From: Cyclospora cayetanensis
Taxonomy: Eukaryota > Apicomplexa > Conoidasida > Eucoccidiorida > Eimeriidae
DNA: 64,000 nucleotides
Direction: 5' to 3'
Assembly (NCBI RefSeq): GCF_002999335.1
Contig: NW_020312712.1
Coordinates: 124,001-188,000 of the forward strand
Shown here: positions 1 through 11,591 of the stretch, piece after piece
How positions within the stretch are numbered: the stretch's first letter is position 1
Layout of the letters: the number at the start of each line of letters is the position of its first letter
Notes under the pieces: model-generated
What the model saw: the letters and a program-made list of their open reading frames with translations, nothing else
Database searches by the model: none
What the model was told of the DNA's origin: nothing
Made by a program: the position numbers and the translations under genes

Positions 1-163
1 AATGAAAAAGCGTCTTCTGCGGCCACTCCTTAAAGGAAGAGAGAGACAGACAGACAGACCTTACAGCCTAGGAGCCTGCCCTCCTGTCTTGATGCGCCGT
101 CGCGGGGGGCACTCTATCTATGGGGACAATAAAAACAACGTGCAGCCTACAAGGGACGGTTCA
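1..163. other. Window edge downstream of thioredoxin-like gene
   Basis: No gene is assigned. The minus strand here could hold a last exon of the thioredoxin-like gene: a CTTTAAG acceptor ends at 29 and is followed by codons reading WPQK in one frame. The phase does not match the only obvious donor, so I leave it out. Confidence 0.3.
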
Positions 164-1044
164 TCACCTCCCTCTCCGTGGCTTACATGTCAGAACCTGG
201 TCATCTGGAGTAAAGAGGACAACAGTTGGCAAAGAGCGAACTCCGAAACGCCGAATAAGAGCGCCATGGTTGCCGTAGGGTAGAGAGAGCCTGCATACAA
301 GCACAACACCACAGGGCTGCAGCCAGGGGCCTTCCTGAGGCGTTTGTTTTCTCCAGGAAGTTCTCCCTCCCCCCCTTAATTTTTTGGAGACTCAGCAATT
401 GTGTCGAGGCATTCTTAGATCCTTAAGTCCTACCAAGGCATCGTGCACGCGAAAGCGGCGAAATCTGCGGGGGAACGATCACACGGAACGTATACTGCCT
501 CGAAGAGATGCGGCTGCCCCTCGTTTTGTTGCTGTTGGCGCAACTGTGTATACACGCGGCGCATCTGAGCAGCAAACGTGAGGCAGTGGGGGCACCACGA
601 AGCACCAAAGAAGAGCGCTATATACTTTCCCTTTAGCTCGGTTGGTGCTGCGGGAGCGAGGCCAACAGCTTGAGCAGCGGCTGCCACCGCTTTGTCTACT
701 GCGGCCTCTCCTGCTGTCGAAAAGCGTTCGACTGCCGCAGCTGCAGCCTCGCGCGCTGCTCCATGCGATGCCTTGAATTGCGCTGCTCCTTCGGCCGAAC
801 CTTCCGCGGCTAGGGGCGGAGGGTTGCTGCTGCGGAGGAGCAAAGGGGGCCCCCCTCCCGCGGCAGAGGCTGTCGCTGTGGCTGTCGACAGCTCTGCAAC
901 TCCTTTTTTCGAAGCTGCAACGTCTGCTGCCTCCCCTGTTCGCCGCTCAAGTGTGGGGCTGGACGGCCTAGCGGTACAAAGGATCGGCTCCCTGCAAAAC
1001 CCGAAGAAGGGCATTTTCGTACACGCTTTGAGCCCCCAAATCAT
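164..1044 (-). CDS. Thioredoxin-fold protein, nucleoredoxin/tryparedoxin-like (two exons)
   Basis: Exon 1 is 1044-434 and exon 2 is 290-164. The intron (433-291) begins GTAGGA and ends TATGCAG, and splicing rebuilds the Trp codon of a conserved MPW. The predicted protein is about 245 aa. Residues 1-135 are a low-complexity Ala/Ser/Pro leader. The thioredoxin core follows: KYIALFFGASWCPHC (active site about 150-154), then FEAVYVPCDRSPADF, MPW, and in exon 2 LPYG and FGVRSLPTVVLF with the cis-Pro loop. This order is typical of the nucleoredoxin/tryparedoxin branch, dithiol oxidoreductases. The family usually has WCPPC, whereas this has WCPHC, a dipeptide better known from DsbA. The C-terminus is short for the family. 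GGTGATG at the stop could be a donor, so a further exon towards position 1 is possible. An in-frame TAG lies just upstream of the ATG, so either this ATG is the start or an exon begins there (TTTAG precedes it). Confidence 0.75.
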
Positions 1045-1629
1045 AGATTTCTAAATCCAAACGTCAACTTTTCATTTTGTAAGTCAAGAATTTCCTAACG
1101 ATATGGACGGTGCCTCGGGCCTGCTGCCGGTAGGGACCTCGTCGGCTGCCATGACTGCATGCTGCTCCTCTGGAAACGCAAATGTTTCCTTCCCACGGCG
1201 CTGCCTGATGCGTCAATAATGTGTGTCATGCTGAAACGGGTTGCCAGGGCTGTGTTTGGCCCCTCGTTACTCATGCCTGCGCAGCTACCTCGATAGTCAG
1301 CTCGCTTGACTCAAAAAGGCGTTCGCCACTCCCCGCTGATCCTTTGCAATGCACTCAATCAACTTCCTAATCTTAGATCACGCTTCACTGCTTCGGGCTA
1401 GTGTCACTCGCAGTCCAATGTAGAGGGGGTAAACGGACGACGCAGGCCGGTAGCAGCACCGGCCATAGGTACACTTTTAGTGTGCGAACTGCCGTAACAC
1501 TCTCTGCAGGCGTCCACATAAAAATTACGCTTGTGGCAGTTTCCACTAGTGCAGCTCTCTATAATAAGGGATTCATTAAGAGTTGGCCTGCCAGTTTTTA
1601 AGGGCTCTGCGCAAAGTTAGTCAGCTCAT

Positions 1630-4580
1630 CCTGCGACGATGGACGCACTGTGTGCCAAGTTGACATATGCAGTCGAGTACGTATGCTCTCGGAGCTTTTA
1701 GAGGGTCCAGATCTGCTACTTGATAGCTGCTCCCTTTCTCTCTCATGATGCCAGCACCCTGCGGGACAAGCAAAAGGCATAGGAAAAGTCTGTGCAATCG
1801 ACGCTTGATAACCTGCTTAGAAGCTTGCATATGGACTTGCAAGCTACGGCCCTCCTTAGAAAGAACCTAAGTATAGTGGCACACCGCCCAACGGGTAGCC
1901 ACAAGAAACTCCCAAATCACAAGGATTGCTGAGGCGGTTTGAAAAGGGGCTCTCGGTTGTTTCTAAAAGACCTGTCCTCTGCCTCCTGAAAGGCACTTGG
2001 TCACGCAATTGTGAGAGCAAATGGCAGAGCCTCACGGCTACTAAGGTCACAAAATCCTAATACAGCGCAGACTGCTCGATGTTGACAGCAAATCCACTGC
2101 AAATGTACGCACCACAAATCCATGTAATCAAAGGCTCTATTTGCCCAGGAGTGAGTACAAAGTATTTACAACCAAGCCACAGAGTCATCTGTGGAGAACC
2201 TTAACTGCGAGCAGACGTGAGTCAGGGAAAGAGCGTGATGGTCACTCCGATATGATGTTGATAGCTGGGTACACCCTCTGGTACTCATGTCAATCTGAAA
2301 AAGCGTGCCCCCCTTGCATTGGATAATAATGCACCTGTGCAGAAAAATAAGGGCTTACACCTTTCAGAATAGCTCGTTTTGCCGTCGAATGAAGAAGTAT
2401 GAACGGCGCTTATTGCGCTTACCGATTGCTTGCGCTAGCATGCAGTACACGAACACAAGTATGGTGCCTCCAGTTGCTCACTTCTTGCGTGAAGGAGCAC
2501 TCGAATTACCAACCCCCAAGGAAGTAGGCACTCTACGCGTAGTCTAGCAGGTCACTTGACCCCAAATGAAGGTAAATGCAGATAAGTCCTTATGTATGCC
2601 ATGAGATGATAGGGGTATTGCATCACCAGATTGATCCTGGGAAACGATGCCACAGTAGAGTGTGTCATGACTGTGTGCTATTCCTCCAGTGCTTAGCTTT
2701 GCAAGCGAACTGATCTTATTCAGATGCATGGCTGGAGAAGGAGTTAATAACAGGAACGTTTTCCCTCAGGTGGCTCCATGTGGCCAAAGTGGCATTGATG
2801 CCCACGGGGCCGACGGAAAAGCTATTATTATAAAATCCCGACTTGGCTTGCACGGATCGGTGCAAGTGGAGGCCACCTTGAATAACTGAAGAGTATTGAA
2901 CTGCCGATTTCGCATATAGCTTGCTGCTCTCTTAAATTATTGAGGTGTTTGCTGTAGCAAAGACTCTCGCTGTAGATAATGAGGCCTAAATTGGAGACGT
3001 GCACTAGAGAGTCCCGCCCAGTGGCTACTTGAAGGCAGCATGAAAATCTGTACAGAGTGCCAAAAGGCTCAAAGAGATTGAACGTCAAAGCTACGGGTGC
3101 CACAGCTCTGGCCCACGTAGCACCCCTGTCATCCTCGTGCCTTGGCCCGCAGACCTTGGCTCTCAACGATGAACGCTAGTCCTGAAATGGCGCCTACTCA
3201 TATGCTCCAGAGCATCTTGTAATCTCCTCCACACGACACAGAGTAAGGATCTTCAATCTAGGCTAATCGCGTACACACGGAGATCCAAAACTCGATGGCC
3301 GCTCTGTTCAATCTTAAACCATGCAAACTCTATCTTAACAACGAATCAATCTTTTCAGTGGTTTGGCAAATTTCGAGGGCGTTTCACAACGACGCACTCT
3401 CCTTTTTCATGCTTCTACGTTCTCTGGGCCGGCTGCTACACGCCTCCAGGTGAAAACCCAGCACTACCAGCACGAATCTTTGCTACGATGAGCGCTTCAG
3501 TAATCTAAGAGAGTAACAAGCCATATTCGAAATCAACGGATCACTACTCTTCAATGGTCCAAGGTGGTCTCTACGTGCACCCCTCCGTGCAGGCCAAGTC
3601 GAGCTTTTGAGATAATAACTTCCCCGTTGGCCCCGTGGGCATCAATGCCACTTCGGCCACATGGAACCACCTTAATACTATGGTCTCGTTATTCGCTGCT
3701 TCTTCAACCCTGCCTGCAGGTGAAATTGGTTTCTTGTAAGGCTTGACTATGGGGAAGTAGTGCACAGTCCTAGCAAAGTTAGGGGCACCAAAAGTTTTGT
3801 AGCAAAACCCTTATAGGGTCTTTTTCCTCCCTGTTCCTTCTAAGAATCGCCCTTCGTCCGTCAGGAGGCTCCAAGAAGGTCTATTCCATTCCCTCTGAAG
3901 AAGCAAGCTATCTTACATCGCTTCAGCCTGCGGCAGCTACTCTGCCTCCACGGCGATTTCCAAGGGGCTCTTCGCGTTTCGGGTGGCCCTAATAGCTCGG
4001 ATAAGATCTTGGCGGTTTTCCAAGGCTTGGATGGGCCCCCACATCTCGGCTTTTCCCCGAAACCTTCTTGATTTTTAGAAAAATAAATTTCTTTTACTCC
4101 CCGTTCACGGTTTTTTGTCGAGTTCCTGTTAAACACCATCTATCACCAAGGCTTCCATCTTTCAAACTTTTGGTTGAAACATATCTTCTGGCCATGGCCG
4201 GTAGCGCTGCAAAAGGCAAATGCAATAAGCGGAGTGTTGCAGGATGTCCAGGAGAATTTATGTTTAGTAGGAAGCTTCGAGGATACGTTGCAGAGTCTCG
4301 AACGACCCACAGACAAGGGCCTTGAATTTGACTGTTTCGCGCGGCTGCATGAAGCGGACATATGCTCAAAATAGGTTGTCCTCAAAAACCGCCACCTCTA
4401 TGTACTTTTGTGTGTCTGTAGCGCTTCTGTGCCGCCTCTGTTTGCAAGATAAGACCCACCGCGCGGATAGCCAGTTGGCGCAGGGCCCGCGTAGTGGGAG
4501 GTGAGAATGTAGGCTCAAGTTCATCAATAGTGTCTAACTCCATTGCAATCAGGGAATTCTTATCTATTAAGATAAACAAG
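1630..4580 (-). mobile_element. Decayed Ty3/gypsy LTR retrotransposon remnant (copy 1)
   Basis: Minus-strand frames broken by many stops and shifts still show polyprotein landmarks in the right order. At about 4220-4179 there is a gag-type zinc knuckle reading CSATGHGQKIC, with the first Cys of CCHC replaced by Phe. At 3076-2927 comes the reverse transcriptase PFG...FQ block and IIYSESL..HLNNLRE, which normally follows YxDD (here degenerate, SNLG). At 2705-2620 a KLS...YCGIVSQD segment matches the KLSKC...LGHIVS block that ends RT. At 2235-2180 LLAVKVLHR, a stop, then LCG resembles the RNase H ELLAIV.AL..W..YL region. At about 1700-1640 AYVLDCICQ resembles the integrase H2C2 finger end YV..C..CQ. 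No LTRs were recognised. Gag-like sequence may continue to about 5.8 kb. It cannot encode active enzymes. The assignment rests on motif order, not on alignment scores. Confidence 0.55.
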
Positions 4581-4599
4581 AAGGATACGCCCGCGCGGT

Positions 4600-7161
4600 C
4601 ATGCCTGTGTAGCTGCAGGCCAACTCTGCTCTGAGAAGAACGATAAATTGTTGCCGACCCGACACTTTGGGTGACAATGAGCTAAAGCTGCTCTGGTGTG
4701 CTGTGAGCGCACGCTGTCTAGCCGTTAGGTCACAGCGGCAAGACTCTTGAAAGTGTTTTTGATTGATTTTAAACTAACAGAAGAAGAGCATATCCTAGCA
4801 CTGAGACAAGATGTGCCTCGCGGTGTGACACTAGAACAGCTGGCAGCTCACCACAACGTACTAGACGGCCTTTAACCAGATCAAGGGCGCCAGCGGCTGT
4901 TGTATTTGTACGAGTAGGGCTATCGTGTTCCATCTTACTGGTGGCATTCATTGAGGTAAAGACTTGAGCATGCCATCGCGCCCTGCTGACTAGATCCATG
5001 ATGAGCACTAGGGTGACTTGCGCCTGTCGCTGGTAATTTGCTGAAAATCAAACATGCGAGCTTCATGGAGGATAATCTGGTCGCTGTGTACCGTGGCTGG
5101 AAGTCCACCTACTGCTTGGCGTAGCTGGGCTTGCCAATTCAGGGGGTACTACCTTAACAGCGTGCACATGTTTTCGTGAGACGTATATGCCCTGAGGTGA
5201 TGTGATCATGTGCCTAATATATGACTAAATGGTGACATACTTTGTTGGAGGGGACATCGATGCGCCATAGCTTTTTGATGAGGACTGTGAGGGGAACTTG
5301 GAAGGGGCTTGCACTTGTGCTGTCTCCCCTGAGTCTTCGCGGCTACTGTATGCAATGTGTTGGCCTGCGCTGCTTACTAAGCGCTTCCAAAAATTATGGA
5401 AAACGCTGCCGGCACCGATACCACCCTCCATTACCACAAGGGCGTGAGGGCCATTTTTATGCAGGGCAGGTTCCTTCTAATATGTTGCATGGGCGTGCAG
5501 CAAACCCACGTGAGCTCTATACCGGTTGCGGTACTTTCCTACTGTTTGACTGGTTGAACTACAGGGCATCCTTAAAATGCCTTGGCAATCACGTCTCTGG
5601 TGCCCGTTGTGTAGTTGTTGCGTGCGTCTTTGGAGATTCACGAGGAAGTCAGGCCATCTTGTGCTGGAATGCAAAAAATCCTTGTTCATCTTAATCCCAA
5701 TAAGTACTGCGGAACCTGGGGCTCTGTGTAAGTGGTACCCACCGTGGTGTAAAGCAGGTGTGTTCACTTTTCCAGATTCCGTATGAAGGCTAATAGCTGG
5801 TGGTGGTTACATACTGTAATCCGCTGTGCAACATCATATATCTTGATGCTTATGCATCCCGAGAGCTTTCACCTTCCCGCAGAACTCCGTCAATTGCGTT
5901 CTCTGATGCGGCTCTCTGTAGAACATGAAGTTTGTTAGTATTCATGCCGTGAAGTGGACGAGACTGCGCTTCAAGGCCTTCACCACTGCTCTACGATTCT
6001 TAGGCCGCTGGGATCTCACCCCATTCAAAACGCTCCCTCCGACCTCTCCGACGCTACAGGCCTAACTGCAGACCCAGTGCAAATTAAGTAGAAAGTTACT
6101 GACTGTTTCTCAAGCGAACTCTCGCCTTCACTTGCCCCCACCTTTCAGAGTTCCTGACGTTTTTAAAGAGCAACAAGTAGGGTGGGCGCAGCTGCGCCCT
6201 CAAAGCACTCCAGCAATTTACAGCCAGTTGCACAAATCATCTAATGCACATGCACATAACATCGCGTCTAATAGTACATTGCAAAAGTAAGCTGAACGAC
6301 CCTGCAGACCACATCGTAGGCTAGCCCGCTATAACACAAGCAAGTTCGTTCCTACGAAAAGCTTGGATGGGGCTGTACATCTCATATTGAACTCCGCGCA
6401 TTGACTACGAGGCACAGGGAGATTTTTTGAAAGGATACTAAACAAATTTCTGTCAAGTTTCGAATGGGTCTAGAGTTAAATGTCTCACTACTGAGACCTC
6501 TGAAGAAGCGGTGCATCACCAGTGTATGGCAAGGAATTACTTTATGCTACCTTTCAGCCATTGGTATACAAGAGCGGCCATAGCATACACGCCGTACTTA
6601 CCTTTCTTAAGATCTACGCAAGTGTATCTAGTCCGCCCCTAATGCGCGAATTCCAGACTAAGCTCTCGTGCCCTAGGGGGGCCCCATGTAGGCGTTACGG
6701 GCGACACCCTGGAATGAAAACTGAGAGTTACCCCGGGAATGGCAGGATAAATGGCTTCCGAAATGCCTTTTTAGCGGTCCTCTTCATAGAATTTCTTTGA
6801 ACACCCGGGATCTTTCGTGAAGACAGCAGCAAAAGTAGTAGCCGCAAATGCAGCAGCAGCAGCAGAAGCGAAGGCAAGGCACGAAAAAATTATCGGTGCG
6901 GTAGGGTATACACAGCTTCTTCCTAGGCAAGACTCGCAGATGGAGCAGCCAAGAGCAAAAACAACACCTGCTTAGAGGGGCCCCCACATTGGGGCAGCCG
7001 CAGGGGCCCCCGTGGATGTATGCGCCCAGCCGCTTTCTCTCGCAGCTCTTGCAGCGGTGGGTTTTTTTCTTTCTCTCCCGCTCCCTGCCCGTGACTGTTT
7101 CAAATTTTGTATTCGTGTCTGTGGTGTATTGTTTAATCGGAAGCAACACAAAGACCTCGAG
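4600..7161. other. Intergenic DNA without a recognisable gene
   Basis: Only short or unsupported reading frames occur. The longest, plus 5242-5694, has no domain, no ATG-plus-splice logic and no family resemblance I can name. The minus strand at 5.2-5.8 kb has gag-like composition and might be the 5' part of the decayed retroelement. A CAG-rich tract at about 6850-6875 lies near the likely 5' region of the peptidase gene. Confidence 0.4.
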
Positions 7162-10100
7162 ATGTCTTCGTCTGCAACGGGAGACACGGCTGCTGGTTTT
7201 GCAGCCCCTGCAGAGGCAGGCGGCAGTCCCACCTTAGACTGCATCAGCACAAGCAGCAAGTGCCAAGTTTCCCTAGCACTCTTCTATGGCTGTTTCGCGT
7301 GTCTGGCGGTCGTCATGGCCGCTTCTTGGGTGTCACCTCTACCAGTGCTGCTGCAGATGGGGTTGTACACAGCTCCCATAATATACGTGGGTAGTCACTT
7401 GTCTCTGAAACAAAATGAGGTCGACGCAATCACAGGGGAAAAGGTCAACAGGGGCGAGTCCATGGACAGGACTGATGCGATGCTTTTCCCGGTTTTTGGC
7501 TCTATAGCCCTCTTCAGCCTGTACGCGTTCACATGGACACCATGGGGTAATTTGCGTCTCATTAAGAGCGCAACAACCTCCTTCCTGCATTGCATTTAGA
7601 TCCACGCGAATGCAGCCGGCCGTTGCCGCAGAACTGCCACGTTGCTGGATACCTGACGACTAGGGGCGCTCGGGTGTATTACCATGGGGAGGCAGCTTGC
7701 GGTGTACATGGTCCTGTCCCGTATTCACATATTCGTAAACCTACAAATGTTTGCAAATGCACATGCACATACACATACCTTCTGGGGCTCTAGTCGTGTG
7801 TGTATGTGTGTGTGTATGTATGTAAGCGTGTGTATATGTATGATGTATCTAGTCTCTCTGGGTGTATACATGTGGATGTTTACGTGTCCGTGTGTGTAAG
7901 TGTTTTTTTGGAATCTTCTTTGCGTTCGCAGCTACCTCGCCTACAAGTTTTTGGGGGCGGTTTGGGTAAATATGCTTCTCACACTATATTTGTCTGGCGT
8001 CGGCCTCGTTGCCTTAGGAGAAACCATCTTTGCTGTGGCGGTAAGCAAGGACAGACAGACAGACTGTGGAGGAGGAGGGAGAAACTCGTTCCTTCTTGTC
8101 TAGGTCTATCTATTCATCTCTATCTGTCATTCTGGCTCGTGCCAGAATCCCCTCCTCAGTTGTCTCCCCTTATCTCTGTGCGATGCGTGTACTCTACCGC
8201 CTTTGCGTCTCTTTCGTCGCAATATATATAATTCATATTTGCATATAATATATCATATATATATGCATATATGGACCCCTCTGGTCGTAGGCCGTTTCCC
8301 TCTTGCTTGATAACGCGTTGCCTCCATGCCTTGCTAAGCCGCATCACTCTGCCATGACGAAGCCTCTAGTTGGTTTGCTCCTTTTTCCTGTGGGGTTCTG
8401 ATGCGAGGCTGCTGAGTTTCGCCACTGGAGTCGCGTCTTACTGCCAGCTTTTGCGATTGCCTCTTACCTCCTCCCTGCCTCTTGCCCCCCTGCCTGCCTG
8501 CCTTCAGCGGCCCTTGTGCTCTCCATCTTTCCACGACGATAGCTGGTTTGTTGTACACCTGCCAAATCGCCTCCTCTGGATCCGCCAGTGGTTGGCAGGG
8601 GCGTCCGCAAAGTCTGAGCAGCCGCAACAGCAGGAGGGAGAGGAGGCCAAGGAGGAAAAGGGAAAAGGCGAGGACAAGAAAACAAAGGAGAAAGAGGAGG
8701 CCATGGAGGAGCCTCATGAACAGAGGGGGGCGGCAGACTTGACTTGGCGCTTTAGCCCGCTGTGGGTACTCTCGCATTTGGCGGCTTTGGGAATTTGCGG
8801 CTTATGGCTTGTCACAAAGCATTGGGCTCTTCATAACATCCTCGCCATTGCCTTCTGCATCCAGGTATGCCTCCTGCTTCGGCCTTTTTTCTCCGTTCCT
8901 TATGGGCTCTCTCTATCTCTGTATGTGATGCATATATATATCTATACAGATATGTATATATGCGTATGTATATGAATATAGACATATATGTATGTATGTA
9001 TGCATATATATATATATATACATGTATATATATGTATCTATATATATATACATGGGCCTCAACATTCCTATATGTTTTGAGGCCTCGCTTTCCTCAATGC
9101 GTCATTTGCGGCTTCTTCGAATCTTTTCTTGGCTTTGTCCTTCCTTACCCATAGCAGCAACCATCACGTACTGCTGCCCTACTGCGCCTTTTTTGAGCCC
9201 TTTCTGGAAAGTAGCACGGATCACGTTTCACGGCTCTCTTGAGCGCTGCTGTTTGTAGCTGCTGCTGCGTTTTTCTATGTGTGTCGCTATCTTGCGCAGG
9301 CAATCGCCATAGTCAGCGTAGGGAGCTTTGGAGTTGCGAGCATCCTGCTTTGCGGCCTCTTCGTCTACGACGTCTTTTGGGTGTTCGGGACTGAAGTGAT
9401 GGTGTCTGTTGCCAAGGTAAAGTGATTTAAATGCATGTGCTTGTGACCCCCTTTTGGCCGTCTATAGGTCGGGCTACTTCTGTTCTGTCTTTTTTCGGAT
9501 AAGTGTCGTGGACAGCTCGTCCACGGAGTCTTCTCTCGCCTTCTCCCTTGCACCGCTCTTCAGACAGAGGTAGTGTTAGTTGCGTGTCTGCCCCTCTTCT
9601 GCCTCCATATTGCCCTTATGGCGTTGCTGCGCGCTGTCAACTGCCACCTGCAATGCGGACTCATGTCGAGATGACGTGTGTTGTCGCCTTTTTGCGTGCT
9701 CGGCTCTTCGGGTTGAAACACTTTAAAGAAGCTCTCTTTTCTTTAGGCGGAACTCGGAATCTCACATAGCCTTCTCAGGTTCCTCTGTTTCTTTTGACCT
9801 CCGTTTTTCTGCCTCTCCCTCGTGGCGCTTCATTCTGATGCCGCCGCCTTCTTTGCCCAGCTGCCTGCGTCACACATCTCTCAGGAGTGCTGTCGGCTCG
9901 GCTGTATATGCAGGCATTTGAAGGTCCTGCCAAACTTATTTTCCCAGTGCAGCTGTCGCCTCTCCAGTACAGCATCCTAGGCCTCGGTGACATCGTCATT
10001 CCAGGGGTCCTGATAGCCATGTGCCTTCGTTTCGACAATTATTTGCATCATCAACAACAAAATGCAGCCACAGAATCGCATGCAGTGGACATCCACCAGG

Positions 10101-10977
10101 TGCGATGCATGGCTAAATTCTACCTCTGTCTCCTGTGGTCATGCCCCTCTGTTCTTGCTTGCAGTCTACACACAAGAATTTTGCGCCTCCCTTTTGTTTG
10201 GAAGGGGGACAAGGGGGGACGGGGAGGGGGGTCAGTGAGCAGGCAGGCAGAAGGATCATGCGCATAATACACCCGCATATGCGCATGATCCTTCTGTCTG
10301 CCTGTTCTAGTGTTGTTGGCCTTTATTCAGCAGCTTAGATCTGTTCGCACAAGCCGCTTGTTCCTCCTTGCCGTCTAAATACCCTGCCCTTACGCGGTAT
10401 GTATTTTGCACGTGTTGTGTGGTTTTGCTGCTGCTGCTGCGTCCCGTTCTCTGCAGCGCTTTGCCAAGTTCTACTTTTGTGTGGTGCTGTGCTTCTACGA
10501 ATTGGGGTTGCTGACCACCGGAATCGTGATGCTTGCCGCTCAGCATCCTCAGCCTGCCCTCCTTTACCTCGTGCCGTACTGTCTCTTCAGCCTTTTCGGA
10601 GCCGCTGCCCTTAACGGAAAAGTCAAGGAAGTGTGAGTCACTTCGCGTCTTGGCTGCTTCTTGCGCTGGGGAAGGAAGCGGGGGAAAGGGAACTTGCGTT
10701 TACTGTGTCTGAAGATCTCTGCGGGGGCTGCGTTTTTACTGGCGGTGCCTGGCGGCTGCTGATGATGCCGCTTGCACCGACAAAAGTCCGCGCCAGCCAA
10801 GCGCTCAGCAGAGGCACTTGCCCTCTGGCTTAGTGCTTTTATGTTGGATCGACTTGTTGGTGCATCTGCGATTTGTGTGTGCTCGTCTGCAGCCTGGCGT
10901 ACAAGGAGGAGGGCGAGAACACGGAGAGCTCTGCGAAGCCGTTGGCTCAGGACCCCACAGAAAAAAAGGAAAACTGA
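7162..10977 (+). CDS. SPP: Signal peptide peptidase (presenilin-type intramembrane aspartyl protease), seven exons
   Basis: Exons are 7162-7520, 7932-8040, 8508-8864, 9300-9416, 9914-10099, 10457-10632 and 10893-10977. All introns are GT..AG, phases agree, and the product is 462 aa. The protein cuts signal-peptide remnants inside the ER membrane. Several hydrophobic segments are visible. Exon 4 carries the first catalytic Asp in YDVFWVFGT (D299), exon 5 the second in LGLGDIVIPG (D340), and exon 6 the PAL motif in QPALLYLVP (409-411). Exon 1 joins exon 2 at GCCT|GTACGC, which aligns with animal SPP better than the alternative GGTAAT 26 bases later. The C-terminus KKEN fits a KKxx ER-retrieval signal, as in human SPP. 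Exon 3 has a coccidian-specific Lys/Glu/Gln-rich insert (about residues 182-220) in the loop before KHW. Introns are rich in TA and TG microsatellites. The 3' end faces the minus-strand kelch gene. Confidence 0.93.
7790..7905. repeat. TG/TATG-rich microsatellite in SPP intron 1
   Basis: Imperfect GTGTGT, TATG and CATA tracts occupy the first intron of the signal peptide peptidase gene. No coding potential; the long frames across it are composition artefacts. Confidence 0.7.
8218..8275. repeat. TA-rich microsatellite in SPP intron 2
   Basis: A run of ATAT/CATATA with interruptions lies between exons 2 and 3 of the signal peptide peptidase gene. Confidence 0.7.
8927..9052. repeat. TA/TATG microsatellite in SPP intron 3
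   Basis: About 120 bases of TATATA, GTATG and CATATA repeats lie inside the intron between exons 3 and 4 of the signal peptide peptidase gene. Confidence 0.75.
10237..10307. repeat. 30-bp inverted repeat (hairpin) in SPP intron 5
   Basis: Arms 10237-10266 and 10278-10307 are reverse complements at 28 of 30 positions with an 11-base loop. The core is AGAAGGATCATGCGCATA. It lies wholly in the intron between the GLGD exon and the PAL exon. Confidence 0.85.
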
Positions 10978-11591
10978 AAAGACACGCCTCAGAGATATAT
11001 GCGGCTCCTTATGCGACTCATTGGAGGGCTAATTGTGTGGATACATCCATGTAGAATCAATTTTGCGTTCGGGTCAAGTTAAAGGCCCTTGCACGCATCT
11101 TTTTGCACGTGCAGCCTCTGAGGGATAGCGAGATGTGGAAACGGACCTTCATACACACACCCCACACGCATCTGCAGCCTACCTTCTTGTATATGTAGTA
11201 TATAAATATATATATGTATACAGAAAGAGAGAGAAAGAGAAAGAGAGAGGCGGAGCGCCATGTACTCTGTTTAGCCACTTAGAGGGAAGCATCGTGTGTG
11301 TGCAACACGTCCAACCCACGCATTCAAGACGACAAGAGCTTATAGAGTGTGTATGCATATGTGTTGGCGCTTGCTTGCCTGCATGCATGTAGACATGCAC
11401 TAGACGCAAATGCATGCACGCAAGCGCCAAGACATATTCATACAATCTATGTTATGCGTGCATGCGTGTAATTTTGCACGCGCGCTTCCATTCTCTCGCA
11501 AAGACAAGTAGCTCAAAGGCTCACTGTTGTAGGGGGCTTTGCTATCTCTAGGGTCGCAGCAACAGCCCTCCTACGCGGCCCTAGGCCTTGC
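10978..11591. other. Space between convergent SPP and kelch genes
   Basis: No gene is seen. It contains a TATA-rich and GAGA-rich stretch (about 11195-11250), a long inverted repeat (listed separately) and probably the 3' untranslated regions of both converging genes. No polyadenylation signal could be assigned with confidence. Confidence 0.5.
11364..11430. repeat. Imperfect inverted repeat between convergent genes
   Basis: Arms 11364-11388 (TTGGCGCTTGC... TGCATGCAT) and 11410-11430 (ATGCATGCACGCAAGCGCCAA) pair almost fully, with a four-base insertion in the left arm and a loop of about 21 bases. A foldback in the 3' region could act in transcript ending, but that is only an inference from position. 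Confidence 0.75.

Noticed and set aside
5242..5694. A 150-codon plus frame as a gene
   Set aside because: No domain, no splice logic, and neighbouring minus frames look equally open. Insufficient support.
7521..7599. Extension of SPP exon 1 through FTWTPWGN to the donor-like GGTAAT at 7547
   Set aside because: It puts exon 2 out of frame and breaks the alignment to animal SPP. The GTACGC donor at 7521 keeps phase and alignment.
8690..8742. Lys/Glu-rich run as an unspliced intron
   Set aside because: No GT..AG pair removes it while keeping frame, and the exon length (119 codons) fits with it included.
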